DNA of 64,000 bases from Thermodesulforhabdus norvegica. Its GTDB lineage: Bacteria > Desulfobacterota > Syntrophobacteria > Syntrophobacterales > Thermodesulforhabdaceae. The DNA lies in NCBI RefSeq assembly GCF_900114975.1, contig NZ_FOUU01000001.1:1-64000 (forward strand). The letters are read 5' to 3'. Under the pieces are notes generated by a model. That model was not told the DNA's origin. It did no database searches and was given only the letters and a program-made list of their open reading frames with translations. A program made the position numbers and the translations under genes. Below, in pieces: positions 53,639 to 62,806 of the stretch; within the stretch, counting starts at the first letter, position 1, and every line of letters begins with the position of its first letter.

Positions 53639-54073
53639 GCGCGTAAGCTCAGGAAGCCGCCCCGCCGAAAGTATCAGCCGGAGCGAAAAGGCCCTGACAA
53701 CTCGAAAGGTTTGCCGGTTTTGGGTCCGGCATCACGGAAAAAGGACAAGGGTACAGCAATGAAGGCCTTTTCGTATGTTCAACCACCAAAACCACCTTCC
53801 GGCCACCAGGCCCAGAACCCATTGTCAGGACCCGGAGTAGCCCGTTCGAAAAAATCGCACTTTTATAATTCTTGACTTTTCTGATTTTTTATTTTTTTAT
53901 TCGCTGCCCGCTGAAATTGTCGATAATTTTGTGTACAGGAGGCTTTTGTGAAATGCGCAAAGCGCTTTAAGATTGCGGTTTTCCCATACATCGGAGCATC
54001 GTTCCCTGGGCGATATCACCGGGTCTTGCGGATAAGCCTAAAGCACTTCTCTTAAGAAAGGAGTTAAAGAAAG
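53639..54073. other. 435-base intergenic region without a gene
   Basis: No credible frame on either strand. The first half is GC-rich with a possible structured element: GCCGG (53713-53717) / CCGGC (53726-53730) forms a 5-bp hairpin with an 8-base loop. An AT-rich centre holds a sigma-70-like promoter (53872-53900), and a flagellar-type -10 lookalike GTCGATAA occurs at 53919-53926. The last 150 bases are an unusually long leader before the chemoreceptor gene. Confidence 0.7.
53872..53900 (+). promoter_or_regulatory. sigma-70-like promoter upstream of the first chemoreceptor gene
   Basis: TTGACT (53872-53877), 17 bases, TTTTAT (53895-53900). The -35 is 5/6 and the -10 4/6 with ideal spacing, in an AT-rich stretch, about 170 bases before the start codon. 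Confidence 0.4.
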
Positions 54074-55975
54074 ATGTCTCTCAGGCAAAAGCTCTTAATA
54101 GGCGGATTTTCGTTCATTGCTGTACCGCTTGTGGTTTTGGCTCTGTTTGTGTATTTCAAAGCCAAAGCAGAATCTACGAGGGTGGGAAGGGATAATATTA
54201 TGAACACCACCCGGCTTACCGCTCTGGCTGTCAAGGAAGTCATGGACGGACAACTGAACCTAGTCAAAAGTCTTTCTCTTAATCCCGTTGCAGTGAAGAC
54301 TGCTCAGGGCGATTCAGAAGCTCTGACTGAAGCTTCAGCCCTCCTAGAAAAAGCTAATGCAAAACTCGGTAACATCTACGAGGTATTATTCATAACCGAT
54401 AGCTCGGGAAACATAGTAGCAGACAGTGCCGGCGGCAGTTACAGAAATATCAATATATCCGATAGAGATTACCGGAAAGAAGCAATGCGGGGAGAACCCG
54501 TTATCGGCGACATGGTGGTTTCCAAAAAATCCGGGGAACCGATATTCCCCATCGCCGTTCCTCTGACAGACGATGGCGGGAAAGTTGTTGGTGTACTGGC
54601 AGGTGCATTGAAACCAGACCCCCTTATCAACCTTATAACGAGGTTCAAAGCTTCAGAGACGAGTTACACCTTTATGTTGGATCAAACCGGGACCGTAATT
54701 GCCCATCCCGATAAGAGCTTGATACTCAAAATGAATTTCAAGCAGACGGCGGGACTGGAAGAACTCGCCAGCATAATGACAAGTGGTCGGGAAGCCTTCG
54801 TGGAATATTCTTACGGGGGAGCTAAAAAAGTAGGAGCCGTCGCTCCTGTGGGTATTAACGGCTGGAGTATCGGTACGGCCGAGGATATATCCACATTTAT
54901 GAAAACGGCGATCTCTATTCGCAACTCTACCGCCCTCGCCGCTCTCATTTTCTTGATACTGGGTGGAATAGTTATCTACTTCTTTGCAGCGTCTATAACC
55001 AAACCGGTTTTCCGAATTTCCGAAGGGCTGATGGCGGCGGCGGATCAAATAAATGCGGCAGCCGAAGAGGTGGCTGCGTCCACTCAGGAACTGGCAGAAG
55101 GTGCCTCCAGTCAGGCGGCCTCCCTTGAAGAATCATCTTCGGCTCTTGAGGAGCTTTCCTCCATGACCCGTCAGAATGCCGAAAATGCCGATCAAGCGGC
55201 ATCCCTAATGAAGCACACGGTTCAGGCAGTGGAAACCGCCCACAACGCCATGAACCGGATTTCAACAGCGATGGACGAAATTGATAAGGCAAGTAACGAG
55301 ACTCAAAAGATTATCAAGACCATAGACGAGATTGCCTTTCAGACCAATCTTCTGGCTCTTAACGCCGCTGTGGAAGCAGCCAGAGCAGGGGAAGCCGGCG
55401 CAGGGTTTGCTGTTGTGGCCGATGAAGTCCGATCCCTTGCCCTGAGATCCGCGGAGGCGGCGAAAAATACGGCCAAACTCATTGAACAGACAGTCAACAG
55501 GGTTCGAGAAGGCGTTGATGTTGTTGGGAAAGCATCTGAGGCTTTCGCTGAGGTTAAAAACGCAACGAGTAAAGTAGAAGAGCTGATAGGTGAGGTATCG
55601 GCTGCATCCAGAGAACAGGCAGAGGGAATCAACCAGCTGAACACAGCCGTTTCTGATCTGGATAAGGTGGTTCAGCAAAATGCGGCTAGGGCGGAAGAAT
55701 CGGCTGCCACTTCAGAAGAGCTCAATGCTCAGGCCGCTCAGATGAGGGACTATGTGGCTCAGCTCCTTGTCGTTATAGGTGCAGGCGATTCGGTAGAAAA
55801 ACTTCAAAAAGAGCAGGAAAAGAAGCTTGCAGCAGCCATGACCAGGGTTAAAAAAACGGCCGCCCCGGCTGCCAGAGCTTCCACTCCTGCTAAAAAGGCC
55901 GCTCTGAAGCGGGCGGAGACCGAAGACAAAGAGGTAAATCCGCAGGCCGTTATTCCGATGGATGAAGATTTCTAA
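54074..55975 (+). CDS. methyl-accepting chemotaxis protein with periplasmic Cache domain
   Basis: A 633-residue chemoreceptor. One membrane helix near residues 8-28, a periplasmic dCache-type sensor (about 30-280; [18 protein letters not shown], then [18 protein letters not shown]), a second helix near 285-310 and a cytoplasmic methyl-accepting domain. The tip shows [20 protein letters not shown] and [18 protein letters not shown], characteristic of MCP hairpins. No clear HAMP domain follows the second helix. A Lys/Ala-rich linker ends in DEDF, possibly a short docking tail. It signals to CheA/CheW; no che genes are in the window. Confidence 0.95.
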   Translation: MSLRQKLLIGGFSFIAVPLVVLALFVYFKAKAESTRVGRDNIMNTTRLTALAVKEVMDGQLNLVKSLSLNPVAVKTAQGDSEALTEASALLEKANAKLGNIYEVLFITDSSGNIVADSAGGSYRNINISDRDYRKEAMRGEPVIGDMVVSKKSGEPIFPIAVPLTDDGGKVVGVLAGALKPDPLINLITRFKASETSYTFMLDQTGTVIAHPDKSLILKMNFKQTAGLEELASIMTSGREAFVEYSYGGAKKVGAVAPVGINGWSIGTAEDISTFMKTAISIRNSTALAALIFLILGGIVIYFFAASITKPVFRISEGLMAAADQINAAAEEVAASTQELAEGASSQAASLEESSSALEELSSMTRQNAENADQAASLMKHTVQAVETAHNAMNRISTAMDEIDKASNETQKIIKTIDEIAFQTNLLALNAAVEAARAGEAGAGFAVVADEVRSLALRSAEAAKNTAKLIEQTVNRVREGVDVVGKASEAFAEVKNATSKVEELIGEVSAASREQAEGINQLNTAVSDLDKVVQQNAARAEESAATSEELNAQAAQMRDYVAQLLVVIGAGDSVEKLQKEQEKKLAAAMTRVKKTAAPAARASTPAKKAALKRAETEDKEVNPQAVIPMDEDF

Positions 55976-56014
55976 TCTGGAAACTCCGGCCGGCCGCTAA
56001 TCTCCCGTTTTTGC

Positions 56015-56060
56015 GATCAGACCGAAGAATCTTCCGGGCTCTTCGGTCTGATCTATTTTC
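56015..56060 (+). terminator. rho-independent terminator after the first chemoreceptor gene
   Basis: Perfect 14-bp stem GATCAGACCGAAGA (56015-56028) / TCTTCGGTCTGATC (56040-56053) with an 11-base loop, followed by TATTTTC. Forty bases after the stop. Confidence 0.85.
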
Positions 56061-56179
56061 AACCTTCAGCATAGGCAAATTTGCATGATCATGGTGAGAT
56101 CTTCTCCAACCGACTAAAAAGTGCAGCTTGTAAGCTATCAGGTTGACTTACTTTTCGTGGAGCTCGAGCAGATCGTTAA

Positions 56180-56207
56180 GCAGGAGCACGGTACGCTGTG
56201 CTCCTGC
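56180..56207. terminator. GC-rich hairpin between the convergent chemoreceptor genes
   Basis: GCAGGAGCAC (56180-56189) / GTGCTCCTGC (56198-56207), perfect 10 bp with an 8-base loop, about 50 bases after the end of the leftward chemoreceptor gene. No T-run follows; it may stop leftward transcription or stabilise a 3' end. Confidence 0.5.
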
Positions 56208-56255
56208 CGTATTCGAACACCCTAAGACCCGGAGCCCCGGTTAAAGGGCTAGGGT

Positions 56256-58172
56256 TTATTGCTCACCCCGAGGAAGTTGCCGAAATTCCTCCTCTGAGTG
56301 GGAAATAAGAAGGGGCTTTTGCTCGATTTTAGCTTCTCCAAGTGCTTCTCTGGTGGTCAGGCCAGAACCAGCCGAACCGACCAGTGAAACCAGATGATCA
56401 ACAAGGCTTTTCATCTGGTTAGCCTGAGCGTTTAGTTCTTCACTTGCAGCTGCACTTTCCTCGGCACTTGCCGCAGTTTGCTGTACGGCTTTGTCCATTT
56501 CACCGATAGCTTTGTTAATCTGCTCTATTCCTTCGGCCTGTTCATTTGAAGCCGCACTGATTTCATCCATAAGTTGGGCTACCCTACTTATTGCTTCTGT
56601 AACCTTCGTAAAGGAATCATGGGTCGTAGTGGTCAATTGGGTACCCTGCCTGATCTTATTCACCGTTTCCTCAATCAAAGCTGCAGTATTCCTTGCTGCC
56701 TCGGCCGCCCGTAAAGCAAGCGCCCTAACCTCATCGGCCACAACGGCAAATCCGGCTCCCGCTTCACCTGCCCTGGCCGCCTCAACTGCCGCGTTTAATG
56801 CCAGCAAGTTGGTTTGAAAGGCTATTTCATCAATTGTTTTTATTATCTTGAAAGTTTCTTCACTGGTTGCCGAAATTTCATTCATATAGGATGCAAGAGT
56901 GTTCATCATATTGTTGGCTTCTTCAACAATTTTGTGAGCCTCTTTCATATAGGAATCCGCTTGTTTGGCATTGTTTGCATTCTGTTTTGTCATTGAAGAC
57001 AATTCCTCAACGGAAGACGATATTTGCTCTAAAGCGGCGGCCTGCTCCGAAGCAACCTCGGCTAACGATTGACTGGACGAAGATACTTCCCGGGAAGCCG
57101 TCTCAACCTGTATAGAAGCCTCGGAAAGCTCTTCCGTAGCTTTCTTTATAGGACGGCTAATGCTGGCGGTTATAACCAGTGCCAACACAATACCCAAAAT
57201 AAGAGCCACAATCAACGCCACCACCGTAACGTAACGAAGACCGACCAACTCGGAAGCCGTGAGGGACGCCTTGTCCTGAGCATTATCCATGGCATGGAGG
57301 GAATTAGTTTTGGCAAGATTCAAAATTTCTTCTCCAACCTTCACTTGCTTCGCCTGAACATCCTGCATAACACTCCAGGTATTTTCGAGGGTTTTAAAGG
57401 CATCTTCGTAAATTTTTACCGCCTTCTTAATTTCCTCTGTGAACTTGGTAACCTCCGGATCAACAGAGCCTTCGTTTATATTTTTCAAATAGTTCTTTAT
57501 TTCCTCAAAATACTGTTTCGATTTTAACAGCATTTCGCGATTATTTTCAATTTGGCTCTGCAGAACGAGTATTTGCAGAAGAGAGCCGTCGGCCAGGATC
57601 TTAACGACGGCGTCCATCTGGGCTTTTAGTTTTCTTTCAGCGGTACCTTTGTCCAACATACTGTCCAGATAATCGCTCAGATACTTCAACAGCTCATTAC
57701 AGGACCGGGTAAAGGTCAGTCCGGCGGATTCCATCTGTTCTCTTGCTTCATAGAGTTCTTTCCCCGCCTCAAGCGCCTTCAACGCTTCATTTTCGTAATC
57801 CTTGAGCATACCGGATACTGCATTCAGAGAAGAATTTAACTTTTCCCTATCGCTCAAACTCAATTTATTTGCAAGATTTCGACCTTCAATAATCCATGAG
57901 CTAGCCTCTTGTAAATGATGTTTTGCGTTCTTTTCGAAGGTTTTATCTGACGTTGCAATGAACAGGCGATAATTATACATGGCTTTCAAAAAACTGTTTT
58001 GCATTTCACCGAACATTTTAGCCTGAGGAACTGCGAAGCCTGAAACACTCTTTGACATTCCAACAAGAAATGAGCACTTTATGGCTACAAAGATTCCAAA
58101 AGCCAGCATAATAATCAGCATCACAAAAAAGCCAGCAACAATCTTTGTTGACAGTTTTGAATTTCTAAACAT
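56256..58172 (-). CDS. methyl-accepting chemotaxis protein with helical periplasmic sensor
   Basis: A 638-residue chemoreceptor, different in sensor from its neighbour. Membrane helix 1 at about residues 11-31; a long helical periplasmic part (about 35-310) that resembles the helical bimodular (HBM) type, rich in Leu/Glu heptads; helix 2 at about 316-337 ([18 protein letters not shown]); short HAMP-like linker ([12 protein letters not shown]); MCP signalling domain with [20 protein letters not shown] and [18 protein letters not shown]. The signalling domains of the two receptors are alike. AGGAGG precedes the ATG. Ligand is unknown; HBM sensors in Pseudomonas bind TCA-cycle intermediates, which would suit the first locus but is only a suggestion. 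Confidence 0.93.
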   Translation of the reverse strand: MFRNSKLSTKIVAGFFVMLIIMLAFGIFVAIKCSFLVGMSKSVSGFAVPQAKMFGEMQNSFLKAMYNYRLFIATSDKTFEKNAKHHLQEASSWIIEGRNLANKLSLSDREKLNSSLNAVSGMLKDYENEALKALEAGKELYEAREQMESAGLTFTRSCNELLKYLSDYLDSMLDKGTAERKLKAQMDAVVKILADGSLLQILVLQSQIENNREMLLKSKQYFEEIKNYLKNINEGSVDPEVTKFTEEIKKAVKIYEDAFKTLENTWSVMQDVQAKQVKVGEEILNLAKTNSLHAMDNAQDKASLTASELVGLRYVTVVALIVALILGIVLALVITASISRPIKKATEELSEASIQVETASREVSSSSQSLAEVASEQAAALEQISSSVEELSSMTKQNANNAKQADSYMKEAHKIVEEANNMMNTLASYMNEISATSEETFKIIKTIDEIAFQTNLLALNAAVEAARAGEAGAGFAVVADEVRALALRAAEAARNTAALIEETVNKIRQGTQLTTTTHDSFTKVTEAISRVAQLMDEISAASNEQAEGIEQINKAIGEMDKAVQQTAASAEESAAASEELNAQANQMKSLVDHLVSLVGSAGSGLTTREALGEAKIEQKPLLISHSEEEFRQLPRGEQ

Positions 58173-58544
58173 TTTGTCCTCCTATACCGGTAGGGTTAGT
58201 AGTTATTAATTGTGTTCAGTTGGCATGAAGGACAAAAGGGTCTTCCATCCCGGTATATATTGTTCCGTCAGAAGAAAAGCCCCATGACCTGCAATTTATT
58301 TTTTAAGCTTATTGAAAAAAAATCAAAAGGGTAGTGAAAGAAATTGTAAAGAAACCGGCCTTTGGAGAAGGGAAAGCAATCCTATTAAATTCTGCGCAGT
58401 CTTCTCCCTCCTTTCCCTTATTTTTCAGCTTTGCAAAAATACTAAACCCGTTATGCACGCCCGATACATAAAATATAACTGCCGTCATTTCCAAAATCCG
58501 TCTTTTCGAAGCGGTTCAGCTTCACGAACCTTTTAACCATCTGC
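58173..58544. other. 372-base intergenic region without a gene
   Basis: AT-rich, with no credible frame. A purine-rich stretch with GGAGAAG (about 58364) and a pyrimidine-rich stretch with CTTCTCC (about 58401) could pair as a loose hairpin. It contains the upstream control region of the leftward chemoreceptor gene; no promoter could be assigned. Confidence 0.55.
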
Positions 58545-59867
58545 CTAGTCATCCGCACTCAGCGAAAATCCCCCCTGCAGAAGTGAGAGACATGCACTAA
58601 CGACCTGAGGGTCATAGCGTTTTCCGCTGCCTTCTCTGATCTCAGCCAGGGCGCGGTCAAGCCCCAAAGCCGGTCTGTAGGGTCTGTGATTCGTCATAGC
58701 CTCTACTACGTCCGCAACGGCTATTATTCTGGCTTCGAGGATAATTTCTTCACCCTTTAGTCCCTGGGGATAGCCCGACCCGTCCAATCTTTCATGATGC
58801 TGGAGCACGGCCTCCGCCACAGGCCATGGGAAATCAATCTCCTTCAGGAGTTCAAAGCCCAATCGGGGATGCATCTTTACGAGTTCCCACTCGGCCTGGG
58901 TAAGCCTTCCGGGTTTATTGAGGATTTCAAGGGGAACGCCCAAACCCTTGCCTATGTCGTGAAGCAAGGCGGCTGTATTCAGACCTTCGATTCGATCCCG
59001 CTCCAACCCCAATTCTTCGGCTATGGCCACGGAAAGCCGGGCAACACGCTTCTGGTGGCCCACCGTGTAAGGATCTTTGAACTCCAGCGCTCGTGAAAGG
59101 ACCCTGATCGTCTGTTCAAGCAGTTTCCTGTAAACTCCAGCAAGCCGCTTTTGTTCATTAAAACGCTCTTGCTGCGGGGTTAAATCAAAGAAGAGGTCGA
59201 GCTGTGCACTACCTTTACCCCAGGGGATTTTTGCACTTCTATAAAGCAGGCTCTTTCTGTCTTTTGGTGTCTGGATTTTTAATAAAGAATCCCCCTCCAT
59301 CACTTCAGGGTGAGCATCGAACATCATCCTCTGAATGCTATCAAGGGATGAGGTGTCCAGGCCGTGATCACCGATAGCTTCCATTCCTTTCGTTTCAAGG
59401 ACATTATGGCCGTTGTGAAGGACAAACCCCGCCTTGCCTGTTTTCATAAACTCATCAACAAGTCCTTCCAGCTTTACCAGGTGGTTTCTGATCTCCCATT
59501 CCCGAAGAAGCCTTCTCACGAGGAACGGAAGCCGCTGAAAGCCTTCATCAGTCTTTTCAACCCAATCGTCCGCTCCCCTTTTCAGGGCTTCAAGACCCAA
59601 TCGACTGAGGTTTGGGGCTGTGAGGATTACCAGAAAGGCATCTGGAGCTTTTTCTTTAAGGAGTTGAAGAAGTTCAAGATCTTCATAGTCGAAAGCATGA
59701 GGATCGAACAATATCAGCGGAAAAGATTCCTCCGCAAGGATGACTTCGAGTTCCTTCCCGGATGAAGGCCTTTTGACCGCTATACCTTCTTTGCCGAGAA
59801 GTCCCGCTACTGCGTCACAGTCAGCACTATTGTCCACAATTAGAACAGGCCTACCCCCCTGTACCAT
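58545..59867 (-). CDS. HD-GYP domain phosphodiesterase with degenerate receiver-like domain
   Basis: A 440-residue protein. N-terminal response-regulator-like domain (about 1-120): PVLIVDNSADCDAVAGLL, LILFDPHA with an Asp at the phospho-acceptor position, but the early acidic pair is only partly kept. A middle region with PAS-like character follows. The C-terminal HD-GYP domain has HDIGK (about residue 302), HHERLDGSGYPQGLKGEEI and the metal-ligand pattern, so it should be active in cyclic-di-GMP hydrolysis. The frame opens 28 codons earlier, but GGAGAGG eight bases before the ATG at 59867 fixes the start. Divergent from the multi-PAS GGDEF gene. Confidence 0.92.
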   Translation of the reverse strand: MVQGGRPVLIVDNSADCDAVAGLLGKEGIAVKRPSSGKELEVILAEESFPLILFDPHAFDYEDLELLQLLKEKAPDAFLVILTAPNLSRLGLEALKRGADDWVEKTDEGFQRLPFLVRRLLREWEIRNHLVKLEGLVDEFMKTGKAGFVLHNGHNVLETKGMEAIGDHGLDTSSLDSIQRMMFDAHPEVMEGDSLLKIQTPKDRKSLLYRSAKIPWGKGSAQLDLFFDLTPQQERFNEQKRLAGVYRKLLEQTIRVLSRALEFKDPYTVGHQKRVARLSVAIAEELGLERDRIEGLNTAALLHDIGKGLGVPLEILNKPGRLTQAEWELVKMHPRLGFELLKEIDFPWPVAEAVLQHHERLDGSGYPQGLKGEEIILEARIIAVADVVEAMTNHRPYRPALGLDRALAEIREGSGKRYDPQVVSACLSLLQGGFSLSADD

Positions 59868-59969
59868 TGTACCATCCTCTCCCCCCTTTTTTGAAAAAAA
59901 AATTAAATACCGTTTAAATAAACAAATAACAAATTCATGCAGCCACCGCAATTAGAATCGCTGCTTCTT

Positions 59970-59998
59970 TTGATATTTTTAGTGGCAAACTCTGTAAG
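59970..59998 (+). promoter_or_regulatory. possible sigma-70 promoter of the PAS-GGDEF gene
   Basis: TTGATA (59970-59975), 17 bases, TGTAAG (59993-59998): 5/6 and 4/6 matches with ideal spacing, 110 bases before the GTG start. Confidence 0.45.
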
Positions 59999-60107
59999 AA
60001 ATGTTGCAAAATAAGTGGGTCTTATTCTTATGCCTCCAGTGTTGCTTCATTTGGAGGAATACATTGGGGGTAGCTGGAGAAGAATTTCCTCGTAGGAGGA
60101 TGCCGTT

Positions 60108-62384
60108 GTGGAGGGATCTTATTTTGCTCACCTGGATTCATGGCCCCTTCCGATAGTTGTAATAGGAAAGAACAAGCTCATCAGATGGGCTAACCGTGAG
60201 GCTCTTCGGCTATTCCGGCCTCAAGGGCTCGTTGAAAAAGGTTGCCAGGGGTACCTCTGCGACCTCAATCCCTGCCCGCTTATCGACGGGAAAGAAAGCA
60301 AACACCTATCGCAGAGATGGATTGAAATCAACGAAGGAAAGGGCATCAGTTGCGTTGCTACAGCCTGGGAAGAAAGGATCTCCGGAGAAAGTCTTGTTTT
60401 TGAAGTTCTCCAGCCACTGAACCAGGCGGACATATGTCAAGGATATTTCGAAGCTCTCTTTGAGAACATGGAGGCAATGGCACTTCTTCTTGACAGCAAC
60501 CTGAGGATCCTGAGGGTAAACAGGGCTTTTTCGGAACAAACAGGTTATAGTCAAGAAGAACTCCTGGGCAAGCAGGCAACAGTAATCATCCATCCTGAAG
60601 AAATTTCCGCGGTCCTTAAGCGCCATTCAATGCGGCTCAGAGGAGAACCGATACCCATTTCTCACGCGATCAGGTTTCTGACAAAGGACGGCAGGGTAAG
60701 GAGAGGGATTTCATCCGCCGTCCTCGTTCCGGAAACTCAACAAACCCTTGTCACGGTGATCGATGTTACCGAGGCGCGTGAGACAAGGGAGCTCTTAGAG
60801 AAAATCTTTCTCAGCGCCCCCATCGCCATATATATCTCCCAGGGCAGTCACTTTAAGATGGTTAACCCGGAAATGGTTCTGGCTACGGGCTACAGCGAAG
60901 TCGAGCTCTTGAAGATGCACCCCCTTGATCTCGTCCATCCCGAGGATAGGGAAAGAGTCAGCAGGGCGGCAAGGGAGATGCTTGAGGGCAGGAGATCTGA
61001 GCCTTACGAGTACAGGGCACTGAGGAAGGATGGTGCCCATTTCTGGTATCTCGGAACGGTTACTTCCATAACTTATCAGGGTGAGTTAGCAGTCCTGGGC
61101 TATAATGTTAACATTCATGGATTGAAAGAGTTGCAGAACCGACTTCAGCGTAAGAAAGCCCAGCTTGAAGCAATTATTGAGAATGCGCCACTTATTGTCC
61201 TGGGTCTTAAACCTGACGGCGAGATTGTGCTTTTTAACCGGTACTCCGAAAGATTAACCGGATTTAAGAGGGATGAAGTTTTTGGGAAAAAAGCGGTCGA
61301 ATTTTTCATTCCGGAAGAGTTTAGAAATCAGGCGGAGGAGCTCCTACTGCGAATCGCCCATTTCCGCTCTGAAACTCACGAGGCGGAGATTCCCGTCTTA
61401 ACCCGGAATGGACGCAGGTTTATCCACTTCTACGGGGCACTCATTACCGGGGGAGATAAATCTCCTATGATCCTCATAATCGGGGATGATGTAACCGAAA
61501 AGAAGCTATCCTATGAACAGAGGCAGATGATGCTTGAGGCTATTCCCAATCCGGCCTGGCTTATCTCAAAAGAGCGGAAAATCGTGGCGCAGAACAGAGC
61601 CGCTCGGGAGATCTTCAGGACCGAAGAAGGTCGGTACTGCTGGGAAGCAATTTGGAACCTAAGGTTCATCACCGAAGAACAGAGGCGTCATTACCTGGAA
61701 ACAGGCCGCCCGCTACCCGAAACTCGATGCATCTTCTGCGAAAGTGACAAAGCTCTGGGTAAAAAAGAGAAAATCAGTAAGGAACTTGAATCGGACGGTA
61801 CTATCTGGGAGACCTGGTGGATTATGGTGGCAGAAAACCTGTATGTTCACTACGCCAGTGATATAACCCGTTACAAGCGGATGCAGCAGGAACTCTACCG
61901 ACTTTCCATTACCGACCCTCTTACCGGCGCTTACAACCGCAGGTACTTCGAGAAAAAGCTTGACGAAGAGATAGAAAGAGCAAAAAGGACCGGAATGACC
62001 TTCTCGGTAGTGATGTTCGATATAGACCATTTCAAGTCTATAAACGACCTTTTTGGTCATGAAGCCGGGGACATGGTTCTTCAGGTTTTAGTAAAAACGG
62101 TTAAAGACCGGATCAGGAAGACCGATCTTCTGGCCCGTTGGGGCGGAGAGGAGTTTGTGCTCCTGCTGCCGGCCACACCGGTTGACAATGCCATCGTTCT
62201 CGCCGAAGACCTGCGGCAGAGAATAGAGAGGCTCGGAGTTCATAAAGTAAGGGAGTTCACCGTCAGTTTTGGAGCTACCGAATACCGCCCCGGCGATACC
62301 CCCGACTCCATAATTTCACGGGCTGACGAGGCTCTTTATGCGGCAAAAAGAGAGGGCAGGAACAGGGTAAAAGCCGTAAGGTAA
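60108..62384 (+). CDS. multi-PAS diguanylate cyclase
   Basis: A 758-residue cytoplasmic signalling enzyme with no membrane helix. Five PAS-like regions: about 5-105, 112-225, 230-340, 345-460 and 465-585, followed by a GGDEF domain (about 595-755). The active motif is GGEEF (about residue 680), with the RxxD inhibitory site (RKTD) five residues before it, so c-di-GMP synthesis with product inhibition is expected. Two PAS units carry cysteine groups: GCQGYLCDLNPCPL in the first and RCIFCES in the last. The start is GTG with AGGAGG about nine bases ahead; the nearby ATG is out of frame. Divergent from the HD-GYP gene. Confidence 0.93.
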   Translation: MEGSYFAHLDSWPLPIVVIGKNKLIRWANREALRLFRPQGLVEKGCQGYLCDLNPCPLIDGKESKHLSQRWIEINEGKGISCVATAWEERISGESLVFEVLQPLNQADICQGYFEALFENMEAMALLLDSNLRILRVNRAFSEQTGYSQEELLGKQATVIIHPEEISAVLKRHSMRLRGEPIPISHAIRFLTKDGRVRRGISSAVLVPETQQTLVTVIDVTEARETRELLEKIFLSAPIAIYISQGSHFKMVNPEMVLATGYSEVELLKMHPLDLVHPEDRERVSRAAREMLEGRRSEPYEYRALRKDGAHFWYLGTVTSITYQGELAVLGYNVNIHGLKELQNRLQRKKAQLEAIIENAPLIVLGLKPDGEIVLFNRYSERLTGFKRDEVFGKKAVEFFIPEEFRNQAEELLLRIAHFRSETHEAEIPVLTRNGRRFIHFYGALITGGDKSPMILIIGDDVTEKKLSYEQRQMMLEAIPNPAWLISKERKIVAQNRAAREIFRTEEGRYCWEAIWNLRFITEEQRRHYLETGRPLPETRCIFCESDKALGKKEKISKELESDGTIWETWWIMVAENLYVHYASDITRYKRMQQELYRLSITDPLTGAYNRRYFEKKLDEEIERAKRTGMTFSVVMFDIDHFKSINDLFGHEAGDMVLQVLVKTVKDRIRKTDLLARWGGEEFVLLLPATPVDNAIVLAEDLRQRIERLGVHKVREFTVSFGATEYRPGDTPDSIISRADEALYAAKREGRNRVKAVR

Positions 62385-62684
62385 ACCACCCCAGGTCAAA
62401 GATGCAGAGCTTCCTGATGGGTTGGAAAAGGCGTCTTAAAAAGTTTCTTCTGAAGGCTCTTTGATTGTAGGGCACGAGATCCGGCGTGGGGAAAGCAGCA
62501 GTTGACGGGCCTGACGGTGATCGCATCATCAACGGAGATTTGTCCGGGATCAACCTCCGGGCAAAGAACGAGCCGCAACAAGCAGCGGGATTCTGCCGGC
62601 CAAAAGGACCGGGATTGGCCTTCCATCTGCAAATAAGGATTACTCCAAGGGCATGTTCCATGGGCAATAAAGATTTAGATATTC
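62385..62684. other. 300-base intergenic region without a supported gene
   Basis: An 80-codon frame crosses it but reads into the antisense of the tRNA, so it is not credited. No inverted repeat with a T-run, no promoter and no repeat array were recognised. It holds the 3' flank of the tRNA gene on the other strand. Confidence 0.6.
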
Positions 62685-62760
62685 TGGTGGGCCCACCTGG
62701 CCTCGAACCAGGGACCTACCGGTTATGAGCCGGTGGCTCTACCAACTGAGCTATGGGCCC
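62685..62760 (-). tRNA. tRNA with CAT anticodon (Met or Ile2)
   Basis: Full cloverleaf on the minus strand: acceptor GGGCCCA/TGGGCCC, D arm GCTCAGTTGGTAGAGC, anticodon loop CTCATAA, T arm CCTGGTTCGAGGCCAGG, discriminator A and encoded CCA. It is not initiator tRNA (no C1:A72-type mismatch and no GGG/CCC anticodon stem). CAT can be elongator Met or, after lysidine modification, Ile2; the sequence resembles Ile2 types but I cannot decide without comparison. Confidence 0.93.
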
Positions 62761-62806
62761 ACCGAAATCCTGATGTTATTTATATATTCCAGAAAGAGGA
62801 CCTTCG

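Noticed and set aside
53900-53926. Flagellar sigma-28 promoter before the chemoreceptor gene
   Set aside because: GTCGATAA resembles the -10, but no TAAA-type -35 is present at the right distance.
53639-54073. Cyclic-di-GMP-I riboswitch before the chemoreceptor gene
   Set aside because: Some GCAAAGC-like and GAAA bases occur, but the order of helices and tetraloop-receptor motifs is not the consensus.
62486-62728. 80-codon frame ending in PPGLEPGTYRL
   Set aside because: The tail is antisense of the CAT tRNA, a well-known annotation artefact.
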